A DNA stretch of 48,542 nucleotides from contig NZ_AKKE01000025.1 of the NCBI RefSeq assembly GCF_000281975.1, forward strand, positions 1 to 48,542, in the 5' to 3' direction. The notes beneath the pieces were generated by a model. The model was not told the origin of the DNA. It did not search any database and saw nothing but the letters and a program-made list of their open reading frames with translations. The stretch is from Novosphingobium sp. AP12 (lineage in GTDB: Bacteria > Pseudomonadota > Alphaproteobacteria > Sphingomonadales > Sphingomonadaceae). The position numbers were made by a program, and so were the translations under genes. Shown in pieces: positions 8,121-16,408 of the stretch. How positions within the stretch are numbered: the stretch's first letter is position 1; each line of letters begins with the position of its first letter.

Positions 8121-8253
8121 GCGAATGTGTTCCCTCAAGCTCGCCGGTTCCCCCGGACACAGCGTCGGTTAGGCAAGGATGATGGCGGTTTGACTTAACT
8201 TTGATGACATTATGAATTCATATGCGAAGTCCTCGCGGACATTACGAAGTTGA

Positions 8254-8631
8254 CAGCCACTGGCATCGATGGCGCCTTACGACCAGGTGCCCTTTCTGGT
8301 GATCGCGCAGGACGGCGATGACAGCGGCAACGCCATACCCGACATGATTTCCGCCCAGATGGCGGGCAAGACCAAGCCGGTAGGCATCGAACTCCCCTAC
8401 CGCCTGCCGCTCGCTGCACTTCCCGCCATTTCGCAGCGCGCCAAAACGCTGGGCGTGCGCGTGTGGGTCAACATGATCGATGGCAACTTCGTCATCGGCG
8501 CTGGCAGCGAAAAGGATGCCTTGCGCGCGCCGGAAGCCGTGTGGGGCCGCCTGGTTCGGGAGGGCGCATCGATGCTGCTGACCGACGAACCGGAAGCCAT
8601 GCTGACGTGGCGGGACAAGGCACGTCGCTGA
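8254..8631 (+). pseudogene. C-terminal half of a second glycerophosphodiester phosphodiesterase
   Basis: About 126 codons follow an in-frame stop at 8251. The translation ends VWGRLVREGASMLLTDEPEAML, characteristic of the GDPD C-terminal strand and helix, preceded by AKTLGVRVWVN. The N-terminal HRG and ExD catalytic motifs are absent, so it cannot be an active enzyme. It differs from the intact GDPD nearby, whose tail reads GFFTDDP, so it is not a recent duplicate. A short protein could still start at the ATG at 8269, but no Shine-Dalgarno is seen. It lies divergent from the TonB receptor. Confidence 0.7.
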
Positions 8632-9061
8632 CAAACTCGCAGCCCCTTGTTTTCGTTGCCGGATTTTCAAAACCCGGCCCGTATTGTGAGTTTCACGACT
8701 TAAATAGCCAATTCTGCGATGCTTGATTTCGGTCCACATAGGCAGGTTATTTCGGAAGCCGCCGTTCCCCGTTCGATCAGGAACGGCGGTTAGGTCGCGC
8801 TTTAAGGCGATGAACGAAGAGCCGGAATTGGCATGTCATTTAGGCTCGTGAACGTCCGGAATCAGGGCGAAGAACTGCGCCAGGGCAGGGTGGTGGTGGC
8901 AACTCGCGCCCCAAAGCCGACCGCTCATGAGTCGACCAATGAATGGCTCATATCGCTGTCAACGCCGACAAGGAGAAACGCAGGCGAAGGATCCCCATCT
9001 GGGAATGGAACGGCAGCGTGCATCGTGGTGTCTATCCGACAAGCGATTGGTGGAGACACGA
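8632..9061. other. 430-bp gap with no recognisable gene
   Basis: Apart from the hairpin at 8759-8789, I see no supported gene. A forward frame running from 8927 into the SDR lacks family-like sequence before residue 46, so I treat it as leader. GGTGGAG just before 9062 is the likely ribosome site for the SDR. Confidence 0.5.
8759..8789. terminator. 10-bp perfect hairpin after the truncated phosphodiesterase
   Basis: CCGCCGTTCC at 8759-8768 pairs with GGAACGGCGG at 8780-8789 across an 11-nt loop, with one more G-T pair outside. No strong T-run follows. It probably once ended transcription of the GDPD gene that is now a fragment. Confidence 0.5.
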
Positions 9062-9868
9062 ATGGACCTGAACCTGGCAGGACGGCGCGTGCTGGTCACC
9101 GGCAGCAGTAGCGGCATCGGCGAGGCCATCGCGCGCATGCTTGCCGAGGAAGGCGCTCGTGTTGTCGTCCACGGTCGTAACCGGGAGCGTGCGCAGGCGG
9201 TCGCCAGCGCGATCGGTGCGGCCGGCATCGCCATCGGTGAGCTCGCCGATGATGGCGGGGCGCAGGCCGTCCATGCCGAGGCGGTCGCAGCGCTCGGCGG
9301 CAACGTCGAAATCCTGATCAACAATGCTGGCGGCAATTCGGAAGGCAACTCGTCCAAGGCGCCGGTGGAGATCGATGCTGCCGACTTCCTGTCGAATTAC
9401 CGGGCGAACACGATGGGCGCGGTGCAGCTGTGTCAGCTGTGCGTGCCCGACATGGTGGCGGCGGGTTTCGGGCGCATCATCAACGTGTCGAGCGCGGTGG
9501 CGATGCAGCCGAACTACATGGGCGCGGACTATTCCGCCGCGAAAGCCGCGCTCAACAACTTCACCGTGAGCATTGCGGGATCGCTGCGCGGCGTCGGCGT
9601 GACCGCCAATATCCTCACCCCCGGCATCATCATGGTCGACGGTCTTTTGCGCTTCGGGCGCGAGAAGTTCGGCGATCCCGACATGAGCTTCGAGGACGTG
9701 TGCCAGCGCTTCGGCGAAGCACAGGTGTTCGAGATTCCGCCCGTCGGCCGCGTCGGCAAGCCGTCCGAACTAGCGATGGTGGCATGCCTGCTCGCGAGTC
9801 CGCTTTCCGGCTTCATCACCGGTGCCAACTACCGCGTCGATGGCGGCCAGAGCCGCGGCCTTAACTGA
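9062..9868 (+). CDS. SDR family NAD(P)-dependent oxidoreductase
   Basis: A 268-residue classical short-chain dehydrogenase. The cofactor motif TGSSSGIG is near residue 15, NNAG near 90, and the catalytic set is a Ser in NVSSAVA with YSAAK. The tail FITGANYRVDGGQSRG fits FabG-like enzymes. The ATG at 9062 follows GGTGGAG at good spacing; the 45 extra residues of the longer frame look unlike any SDR. It is followed after 11 nt by a DapB-like dehydrogenase whose Shine-Dalgarno overlaps this gene's stop, so both probably act in one pathway. The substrate is unknown. Confidence 0.9.
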   Translation: MDLNLAGRRVLVTGSSSGIGEAIARMLAEEGARVVVHGRNRERAQAVASAIGAAGIAIGELADDGGAQAVHAEAVAALGGNVEILINNAGGNSEGNSSKAPVEIDAADFLSNYRANTMGAVQLCQLCVPDMVAAGFGRIINVSSAVAMQPNYMGADYSAAKAALNNFTVSIAGSLRGVGVTANILTPGIIMVDGLLRFGREKFGDPDMSFEDVCQRFGEAQVFEIPPVGRVGKPSELAMVACLLASPLSGFITGANYRVDGGQSRGLN

Positions 9869-9879
9869 GGAGTAATCGC

Positions 9880-10932
9880 GTGGCTGAAAAGACCTATCGC
9901 GTTATCCAGTGGGCCACCGGCACGGTCGGCAGTGCTGCACTCCGATACTTCATCGAGAACCCGGTCATCGACTTGGTCGGGGTCTACGTCACTAATCCGG
10001 AAAAGGTCGGCAAGGACGCCGGGGAGCTAGTCGCGCTGGCCGACACCGGCATTAGGGCGACCAGCGACATCGACGCGATCCTGGCGATGGACGCCGATTG
10101 CGTCCTGTTCTCGCCCAGCATGATGACGCCGCCGCTCGAGCAGGTGTGCCAGTTGCTCGCCTCGGGCAAGAACGTCGTCTCGCCGGCCGGCCCGTTTCTG
10201 CCCAACAAGTGGCTGCCCGAGGAGACCGCGCGGATCGAGGCGGCGTGCCGCGAAGGCCAGGTCTCGTTCCATGGCTGTGGCATCCACCCTGGTTTCGCCG
10301 GAGACATCCTGCCCCTGACGCTGGCCCGCCTCATGAGCCGGGTCGATTGCATCGAGGTGTCCGAGATCATCGACAAGGTGCGCAACCCGATGATCTACAC
10401 CGAGATCATGGGCTTCGGCGCCGACCCGGAGGAGCTGCTGGCCAACCCCCGCCGCTCGCCCGAGACCTACAAGCACTTCTACTCCAGCATGGCGATGATC
10501 GCCGAAGGGTTGGGCAAGGAGATCGACAACGTCACCGTCAAGTTCGAGGTCGCCAGGGCGTTGAAGGACATCCGGCATCTCTACGGAGAGGTGAAGGCGG
10601 GCACCGTGGGCGGCCAGCATTACGAATGGACCGCCTGGTGCGACGGGGCGCCGCTGATCGTGTACCACTTCTACTGGCAGCTGGGCGAAGACCTCGACCC
10701 GGTATGGGAGCAGGGTGAGGCGAAGTACCGGGTGCGGATAAAGGGCGAGCCGCCGCTTGAATGCCACTTGATGGCGATGGAGGACGAAGACGGGCGCCAT
10801 CCGTTCCTGGGCTTGCCTTGGACTGGGCTCGTGGCCTGCACTGCCGTTGCGGCCGTTTGCGATGCGGCACCGGGGATCGTGACACATCTCGATCTGGGCG
10901 TAGTGCAGCCGAAAGGGCTGGTCCGGCGCTGA
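9880..10932 (+). CDS. dihydrodipicolinate reductase-like / 2,4-diaminopentanoate dehydrogenase family protein
   Basis: A 350-residue NAD(P)-binding protein beginning YRVIQWATGTVGSAALRYF, the dinucleotide fold of the family annotated as NAD(P)H-dependent amine dehydrogenase or DapB-like N-terminal domain. HGCGIHPGF and the C-terminal PWTGLVACTAVAAVC are also typical. It uses a GTG start at 9880 preceded by GAGGAG; the SD overlaps the SDR stop, implying co-translation. Many relatives in actinobacteria and sphingomonads accompany steroid or aromatic degradation genes, and their real substrates are mostly unknown. Lysine biosynthesis is unlikely because the length and surroundings do not fit DapB. 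It closes a two-gene operon. Confidence 0.82.
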   Translation: MAEKTYRVIQWATGTVGSAALRYFIENPVIDLVGVYVTNPEKVGKDAGELVALADTGIRATSDIDAILAMDADCVLFSPSMMTPPLEQVCQLLASGKNVVSPAGPFLPNKWLPEETARIEAACREGQVSFHGCGIHPGFAGDILPLTLARLMSRVDCIEVSEIIDKVRNPMIYTEIMGFGADPEELLANPRRSPETYKHFYSSMAMIAEGLGKEIDNVTVKFEVARALKDIRHLYGEVKAGTVGGQHYEWTAWCDGAPLIVYHFYWQLGEDLDPVWEQGEAKYRVRIKGEPPLECHLMAMEDEDGRHPFLGLPWTGLVACTAVAAVCDAAPGIVTHLDLGVVQPKGLVRR

Positions 10933-10958
10933 GCGTTCTCCAACGACAGGCCTTGGGG

Positions 10959-10980
10959 GCATGCGCATTCTATCGCATGC
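10959..10980. terminator. hairpin after the DapB-like gene
   Basis: GCATGCG at 10959-10965 pairs with CGCATGC at 10974-10980 across an 8-nt loop, 26 nt past the stop at 10932. No T-run follows, so termination strength is uncertain. Confidence 0.4.
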
Positions 10981-11375
10981 TACATCCATACTCCGGCAAA
11001 ATGCTCTGCGCGGCGGGAGAGAGCAGGAAAAGAGCCATCGAGCCGCGGCTGCCTCTCTTGGCGCATCCTTGCCGGTTGTGACGATGGCGAGGCCGTAGTC
11101 CGCCGTGACGGCAAGTTCGGGTGGCAACTCCACTTTGGTGACGCCCGGGTCAGGCGTCGTCTTGCGTGAACTCCAGTAGCCGATCGACACGTCGGTACGG
11201 CGCTCGAGCATCGCCTCTCGCCGGTTCGTGGCTTTCGCGGCTGCCGGTTCGACGGTCGCACCGATTACGGCCGTGGCCTTGGCCTTCAGCGCCGCTGTCG
11301 CGCCGGGGCGCACAGTGTCGGCCTTGTCGAACAGTTCCTGCGCATAGTCGCCGCCTGGGTCCGGCTTGGGCGGAA
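10970..11375 (-). pseudogene. C-terminal remnant of a molybdate-type (ModA-like) substrate-binding protein
   Basis: Reading the minus strand from about 11366 gives DPGGDYAQELFDKAD, then TDVSIGYWSSRKTTPDPGV and VELPPELAVTADYGLAIVTT, all typical of the second lobe of ModA-like periplasmic binding proteins. Near 11035 the frame breaks; shifting by one base restores ALFLLSPAAQSILPEYGC, the usual family tail. The N-terminal signal and first lobe are missing. It is thus truncated and frameshifted. Molybdate relevance to the molybdoenzyme elsewhere in the window is possible but cannot be argued from a dead fragment. Confidence 0.7.
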
Positions 11376-11564
11376 CTTGCCGCGTTCGTCCATTCGCAGT
11401 GGCCAGACGTTCACCTGCTTGTCACCTCGGGCCATGTGGTTCTTTCAGATGACGAGATTCCCGGTGGTGGTCGCCTCGTGAGTAAGCCGTATGACTTGGC
11501 CCGTCTTGTTTCAGAGGTTCGCGCAATCGTCAGCCCGCGGCCGCAGCGCGATCCTCCGAAGTAA
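11370..11564 (+). pseudogene. C-terminal half of a response-regulator receiver domain
   Basis: The translation AELAAFVHSQWPDVHLLVTSGH followed by GGGRLVSKPYDLARLVSEV matches the alpha4-beta5-alpha5 part of a single-domain receiver, including the conserved Lys-Pro. The phosphoacceptor Asp half is missing: the sequence changes character at about 11370, where the opposite-strand ModA fragment begins. The natural stop at 11562 is kept. The longer frame from 11166 is mostly antisense to the ModA remnant. Confidence 0.6.
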
Positions 11565-11722
11565 ACGCGCAGGGGCCAGCCTATCGCAGCTGTTCCGGAG
11601 CCAATGACTAAGGCGACCTTCCCGAGATCTGCCCTACCGATACCGGTCTGATGAGCTGCTGGGCGACAGTGCCGCGCAGCAAGCCCGTAGCGCATGCATG
11701 GATTGACTGTTTGCGGCTGCGC

Positions 11723-12610
11723 CTAGGCGATGAGCGAGGCACTCCACTCGATGAAGGCGCGAACCTGCGAAGTGAGATGCTGCCTGCTTGGGTAAAGGAC
11801 GGAAACAGGCCGATTGGCCGTGGATAAGTCTCCAAGCAGTTCGACCAACGATCCGTGTGCGAGGTGGTCGGCAACTGTTATGCGCGGCACCTGGATGAGG
11901 CCGAGCCCGGCGACCGCGCAAGCGACGAACGCTTCGGAATCATTCACGAGCAGCGAGGGGCGCATTCGCACCGAGCGCTCTGCGCCCCCCTCAATTAGGT
12001 GCCATTCCACCGGGCGCCTCCCGCGGCCGGAAAAGTAGACAACCGCGTCGTGGTCCGGGAGGTCGGCTATCGCACGCGGCGTCCCTCTCGCTTCCAGATA
12101 GCCTGGAGAGCCGCACACTATGAGTTCGATCCGCCCGATCAAACGACCAACCATGCTGCTGACAGGGAGGTCCCCGATGCGGATCACGCAATCGATGCCA
12201 TCGGCGATCAGATCGGTCGGCTGATCGCTCACGCCCAGGACGAGCTCGATGTCAGGATAGGTGGATCGGAACTCGGCCAATTTCGGCACTATGACCGAGC
12301 GCGCTAGCGCAACTAGAACATCGACCCGAAGCCGGCCGCGCGGTGACGCTGCCGATCCCCCAAACAGGTTCATGGTCCGCTCGGCTTCGCTCAGGAGTTG
12401 CAACGCCTGATCATAAAGCGTTTCGCCCTCGCCCGTCAGGACGGTGCGGCGCGTGGTTCGATGAACCAGGCGTACGCCCATCTCTCCTTCGAGCGCAGCG
12501 ATGGCGTTCGTCACGCGCGGCCGGGCTAGCGAGAGCGCCTCTGCAGCGCTTGCAAAACTACCCCGTTCCGCGACGGCCACGAAAATGCGGAGCCGTTGAA
12601 GCAGGTCCAT
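11723..12610 (-). CDS. LysR family transcriptional regulator
   Basis: A 295-residue LysR-type regulator. The N-terminal winged helix reads LLQRLRIFVAVAERGSFASAAEAL and TRRTVLTGEGE (residues 3-65); the rest is the periplasmic-binding-like effector domain. The ATG at 12610 is used; the longer frame would need the preceding TTG. It faces a broken SDR gene across 139 bp that contain a perfect 24-bp inverted repeat, the usual arrangement for a LysR protein controlling its divergent neighbour. Because that neighbour is frameshifted, the regulator may have lost its main local target. The inducer is unknown. The region downstream contains only remnants. Confidence 0.93.
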   Translation of the reverse strand: MDLLQRLRIFVAVAERGSFASAAEALSLARPRVTNAIAALEGEMGVRLVHRTTRRTVLTGEGETLYDQALQLLSEAERTMNLFGGSAASPRGRLRVDVLVALARSVIVPKLAEFRSTYPDIELVLGVSDQPTDLIADGIDCVIRIGDLPVSSMVGRLIGRIELIVCGSPGYLEARGTPRAIADLPDHDAVVYFSGRGRRPVEWHLIEGGAERSVRMRPSLLVNDSEAFVACAVAGLGLIQVPRITVADHLAHGSLVELLGDLSTANRPVSVLYPSRQHLTSQVRAFIEWSASLIA

Positions 12611-12630
12611 CAAAGCTCCGTAGCATGTCC

Positions 12631-12654
12631 ACTGTTACGGATAGCTGTAACAGT
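12631..12654. promoter_or_regulatory. 24-bp inverted repeat, candidate LysR operator
   Basis: ACTGTTAC (12631-12638) and GTAACAGT (12647-12654) are perfect inverted arms around an 8-bp spacer. The repeat contains the T-N11-A pattern that LysR proteins recognise and lies 21 bp before the lysR ATG and about 95 bp before the SDR start. Confidence 0.7.
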
Positions 12655-12749
12655 AAAACCCGGAAAGGCGAGCTACTGCGCAACGACTTGTCAGTCTATC
12701 TGCCGTCCATACGGCCGCGATTGCGGCATTGTTTGAAGGAAATGGATCG

Positions 12750-13497
12750 ATGGACCTGCACATGAACGGCAAGACCGCGCTGGTAACCGGCGCGAGCCAA
12801 GGGTTGGGGCGCGCCATCGTCAAGGCGCTCGCGGCGGAAGGCGTCACGGTGTTCGCGACCGCACGCAATTCCGAGCTGCTCGCCAGCCTCGCGAACGAGG
12901 TGCCGAGGGCGGCACCCGGCCCATCCTGCTCGAGCAGGACTTCATGACGCCCGACGCGCCACAGAAATCGCCGGCGCTGCGCTGGCCGCGCTCGGCCACC
13001 TCGATATCCTGATCAACAACGCCGGTGGAAGCCGACCGATGGAAATCGATGCGCCCGAGGAGCAGTGGGTCGAAGGAATGACGCTCAACTTCGACCGGCA
13101 TCGCCAACTCACCCAGAAGCTGCTGCCGAACTTCATCGCGCGCAACGCTGGCTCAATCATCAGCCTGTCGGGCAATCTCGAGCCGGAAGTCGTCAACGCG
13201 GCGATGGTCGCAAAGGCTGGCCTGGAGGTGTGGTCGAAGGGGCTGTCGGAGCAACTTGGCCAGCACGGCATCACTGTAAACTGCGTCCAGCCGGGCTTGA
13301 TCGACACCGCTCAGATACGCCGCCTCTATCCCGGTGAAGAGCGCGTCAAGTTCGCCAGCCGAGAGATTGCGCTGCGCGATTTCGGCCGGCCGGAGGACGT
13401 GGCGAACGCAGTGACCTTCCTCGCTTCGCCTCGCGCCCGCTACGTGACTGGCATAGTCCTGCTCGTCGATAGTGGGATGCGCCGATATAGCTTCTAA
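12750..13497 (+). pseudogene. short-chain dehydrogenase disrupted by two frameshifts
   Basis: The first part starts at ATG 12750 (GAAGGA upstream) and carries TALVTGASQGLGRAIV. The frame is lost near 12905; a second frame gives GTRPILLEQDFMTPDA, and from about 12958 a third gives LGHLDILINNAGGSRPM through to GRPEDVANAVTFLASPRARY and the stop at 13497. Two apparent one-base deletions within about 55 bp would explain it; repaired, the protein would be about 249 residues. The usual catalytic Tyr-x3-Lys is not clean: the segment reads VNAAMVAKAG, so Tyr is replaced. Either a recent pseudogene or local assembly errors. It is divergent from lysR. Confidence 0.8.
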
Positions 13498-13912
13498 CTG
13501 AAACGTCCGCTCGCACATTCGCTTGCCGCAAAGCGGACGAACCGATCGCGGGCAGACTTGCGCTCAGGTTGTGAGACGAGAGATATACTCGCGACCGGCC
13601 CGATCTGGGGACAGCTGTCGTCAGCAGCGCTTGCCCGGATGACGACTTCGTCCCAACGATGGTCGATAGTGGCAGCCGAAATACCTATAAACGAAAGGCA
13701 ATCCAGCATTTCGCAAGGGAGCGGCTGCGAGCAAGTTCACGGTAAGAGTTGGGCGAGCGTTGGGGTGTTCGGAGCGCAGTTCAACGCCGTCGAGGCTTAA
13801 TGGAGGCTCGTTTGGGGCGCGCGATGCCTGTTAAATTAAATGGAACTGGCCGGCCTCCCGCGCGCTCTGTTTACAAACCTGCAGCATTTTGCTCCGGGCC
13901 CGGAGAGCTTCA
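13498..13912. other. 415-bp gap before the DUF892 gene
   Basis: No supported gene. I looked for an EcfG-type promoter because DUF892 genes are often general-stress genes. A GGAAC occurs at 13843, but the following TGTT is about 22 nt away, too far for the usual 16-17 spacing. GGAGAG at 13902 serves as ribosome site for the next gene. Confidence 0.5.
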
Positions 13913-14416
13913 ATGTCGACCCCCGAAAATCTGAGCGATGTGTACGTTGATGAGTTGAAGGATCTGTGGTCGGCCAACGATCAGATGCTCAAGGTCGTCA
14001 AGAAGTTGACCACAAAGGCGAGCGACCCGTCGCTCAAGGAAATGCTGACGAAGTCGCATGCCGGGATCACCGAGCACACGGCCGTGCTCAAGGACCTGAT
14101 CGCCGGCCAGGAAGAAAAGGTGTCGAAGGAGCATTGCAAGGGCATGGAAGGGCTCGTAGCCGAGGCCACCAAGCACGTTCTCGAGGAGGGACCGACTAAA
14201 GGGCCCGTGCTCGACGTGCTTATCATCGCTCAGTACCAGCGCATGAGCCATTACGGGATTGCCGGCTTCGGAACCGCTGCGGCTTATGCCAAGGCTCTTG
14301 GTCTCAAGGACGACAACAAGAAGCTGCGCGATGCAACCAAGGACATCTACGGCGGCGATGAATACATGACGAAGCTCGCAGAAAGCTCGGTCAATCTGGA
14401 GGCTGAAGCGGCCTGA
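13913..14416 (+). CDS. DUF892 (YciE/YciF) ferritin-like stress protein
   Basis: A 167-residue all-helical protein. The opening LSDVYVDELKDLWSAND followed by LTTKASDPSLKEMLTKSH and the end ATKDIYGGDEYMTKLAE match the DUF892 family, which has a ferritin-like four-helix bundle with candidate metal ligands Glu17, Glu49 and His52. Family members are induced by osmotic, desiccation or oxidative stress; the biochemical role is not settled. The ATG at 13913 follows GGAGAG; the longer frame would need a TTG. The gene is monocistronic, ending in a strong hairpin. Length is normal. Confidence 0.92.
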   Translation: MSTPENLSDVYVDELKDLWSANDQMLKVVKKLTTKASDPSLKEMLTKSHAGITEHTAVLKDLIAGQEEKVSKEHCKGMEGLVAEATKHVLEEGPTKGPVLDVLIIAQYQRMSHYGIAGFGTAAAYAKALGLKDDNKKLRDATKDIYGGDEYMTKLAESSVNLEAEAA

Positions 14417-14420
14417 ATTC

Positions 14421-14453
14421 CCGCTATCTGCCCGGCGTTCGGGCAGATAGCGG
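14421..14453. terminator. 13-bp perfect terminator hairpin
   Basis: CCGCTATCTGCCC (14421-14433) pairs perfectly with GGGCAGATAGCGG (14441-14453) around a 7-nt loop, starting four bases after the DUF892 stop. There is no T-run, but the stem is strong and could work from both sides. Confidence 0.75.
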
Positions 14454-15121
14454 CCCATCCGAACGGCTCAACTGCGCCTTCAGGAAATAGGGCAGGTGAT
14501 GCATAGTCGCCCCGACGCTCTCCCCGAACCTGGTTTATCTGCCAACCGCAAGGAGCGGCGGAGCCTCGCGGCGCAGACGAAGGACCGTGTAGCGCGGCGA
14601 CCGAATTGCTTCCGAGGGTCCGTCGATCCTCATGGCCGTGTTCGAGACCGCTCGCGGCGATGGTCTCGCCGTGTTTCCGCTTCAGGTCGGCATAGAGGTC
14701 GCGAACCATCAATTGAGCTGAACTTATAATCAGTATGTTGCTGGTTCGAACCCGGCAGCGCTCACACCACAAAGTTTCTTCGTCGAAAAGCCGGGAGTGT
14801 CCCGTTTGCGAAGACGCGTCCTCCCCACTCTTCGGCAGCGCTTTGGAAACCGAGGTTTGGGTTCGCTTGGCACGAGCAGCCTGCGGATGGCAGTGCGTCA
14901 GTCGAATGCAGTGTTATGTGAAATCGAAGTCATGCTCCAATCCGCGCGAAAGAATTTGGGGCAGGCGGTCGATATCAGCTCGCTTGCACCATTGGACGGC
15001 AAAGCGCGGAACCCATTTCTGCCCAGTCCGGTCCGTAGCGGAACCGCCGCCGCATCAAGTGAATGGCGCTGACGGTGCCGAGGAAACCACTGAGAGTGAC
15101 CTCCTGGGGGATTTCTGATAT
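14454..15121. other. 668-bp gap holding only a tRNA remnant
   Basis: No reading frame here looks like a protein family. A minus-strand stretch MVRDLYADLKRKHGETIAA at about 14655-14711 is helix-like and might be a dying gene, but I cannot name it. The tRNA-like piece at 14721-14769 is described separately. After it nothing recognisable appears until the permease stop. Confidence 0.5.
14721..14769 (+). pseudogene. 3' half of a tRNA-Lys-like gene
   Basis: The sequence has an anticodon-arm-like CTTATAATCAG, a variable loop, a T-arm GCTGGTTCGAACCCGGC and an acceptor-like end CTCACACCA. It closely resembles the 3' half of tRNA-Lys(UUU), whose loop reads CTTTTAA. The 5' half (D-arm) is absent, and the anticodon loop and CCA end are altered. 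Such 3' tRNA halves are typical left-overs of integrase attachment sites. Confidence 0.55.
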
Positions 15122-16408
15122 TTATGCAGGAGAGGTTTCGCGGGAGCGTCTCGTGCCAAGCGTCAGCAGCAGGTAAAGGCCGGTAGAAAGCAAAACGGCG
15201 TCGAGCGCAGGCACCGTTGTCGCCGTAGCATCGTAGTGTAGCGCGATGGCGGCCACACCACTCGTCACTGCCCACGTGGTCACGGCGGGCCAATGTACGC
15301 CGCCCAGATTTTCGATCGAAGCGGCTGGATCGACGCCGCGGAACCGCGTCCAGCCGTCGATCACGAAGATTGCCGCGAAGGGCGGGATGGTGACGCCCAG
15401 CAGGACGAGAAATGGAATGAACCCCTCGATGATGCCCATCAGCGCGAGTCCGGTACCGATCACCGTGCCGACGAGAATGAATGCCCAGCGCGGCACGTGG
15501 GGAAACGTCGCTGCCAGTGACAGGCTCGCCGAATAGAGGTTGAGCGAGTTGAGGGTCCAGGTCGGCATGACGAGCAGAAGGAGCGCCCATGCGCCAAACC
15601 CGAACCCGGTTATCATCCGCATGATGTCGGTCTCGCCCGTCGCCAGAGCGGCCAGCGCTGCACCGGCCATCAGCAGAGGCGCGGTGAACGGATACGACAA
15701 GGCCATGCTCAGAACGGCGCCCTTGCGGGTACGGGTGTAGCGCGAGAGGTCGGGCAGCGTGGCGATCGCCAGCATGTCGCCGCCGATGATCGCCGAAATC
15801 GCGATGCCGAAGGTCACGTGGTATTGGCTCGTTGCGGGCGGACTCAGCACGATGCCATGCCGGCGGGCGGCGGCAACGCAGACCGCGACTATCATGGCGG
15901 CAAGCAGCGGCACGCCGATCATGGCCAGCCGATCCAACGCGCGGAAGCCAATCAGTGTGGTCACCGCCATCAGCAGTGAGCCTATCACGACCACGCTAAC
16001 ATGGTCGGGCGCGAAGCCGAAACCCACGCCCGCCGCCGCCACTGCGTCTCCCAGGAACGAGACGTTGACGCCGAACCAGCAGAAATGGACCACCGCGATA
16101 ATAATGTTGACCAGTCCCGCGCCCTTCATGCCGAACGAACGCCGGATCAGCAGGTAGGTGTTCAGCCGCGAGCGCACCGCCACCAGCGAGGTCAGACAGC
16201 CGCCTGCGCACAGGCACAGCCCAGCGAGGAACGCCGCAAGCACTGCCGGCCAGAACCCCAGCGCCAACGAGGTCTGCGCGCCGTTGAGGAAGGTCGGCAG
16301 CGAGATCGAGAAGCTGGCGATGATGAGCGCGACCCGCCACCCCCCGACAGTCAGCGCCTCGGGCAGGGGTGCGTTGGCGTACTGGTCGCCGGATTCGTGA
16401 TGGCTCAC
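15122..16408 (-). CDS. NCS1 family cytosine/purine/hydantoin-type permease
   Basis: A 428-residue polytopic inner-membrane protein with about twelve hydrophobic helices. The layout and the stretches ISLPTFLNGAQTSLALGFW, SFGMKGAGLVNIIIAVVHF and DLSRYTRTRKGA match NCS1 (CodB/Mhp1-like) sodium- or proton-coupled importers of nucleobases, hydantoins and allantoin. I prefer the GTG at 16408, which forms a GTGA overlap with the DUF917 stop; a TTG 12 nt earlier is the alternative. As the third gene of an operon after a HyuA-like hydantoinase and a DUF917 protein, it very likely imports their substrate, a hydantoin or related imidazolidine. No signal peptide is expected or seen. Confidence 0.87.
   Translation of the reverse strand: MSHHESGDQYANAPLPEALTVGGWRVALIIASFSISLPTFLNGAQTSLALGFWPAVLAAFLAGLCLCAGGCLTSLVAVRSRLNTYLLIRRSFGMKGAGLVNIIIAVVHFCWFGVNVSFLGDAVAAAGVGFGFAPDHVSVVVIGSLLMAVTTLIGFRALDRLAMIGVPLLAAMIVAVCVAAARRHGIVLSPPATSQYHVTFGIAISAIIGGDMLAIATLPDLSRYTRTRKGAVLSMALSYPFTAPLLMAGAALAALATGETDIMRMITGFGFGAWALLLLVMPTWTLNSLNLYSASLSLAATFPHVPRWAFILVGTVIGTGLALMGIIEGFIPFLVLLGVTIPPFAAIFVIDGWTRFRGVDPAASIENLGGVHWPAVTTWAVTSGVAAIALHYDATATTVPALDAVLLSTGLYLLLTLGTRRSRETSPA

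Noticed and set aside
8190..8221. Possible Pho box upstream of the TonB/GDPD pair
   Set aside because: Only one TGTCAT-like half-site is visible; the 11-bp repeat does not follow.
11411..11695. Minus-strand DLGKVALVIGSGT resembling an SDR start
   Set aside because: About 13 residues only, no continuation of the fold; likely chance.
13843..13876. GGAAC ... TGTT as an EcfG-type stress promoter for the DUF892 gene
   Set aside because: Spacing of about 22 nt is well outside the 16-17 typical for that sigma factor.
14735..15118. 127-codon + strand frame before the permease
   Set aside because: Begins inside the tRNA-like remnant and has no family-like sequence or ribosome site.
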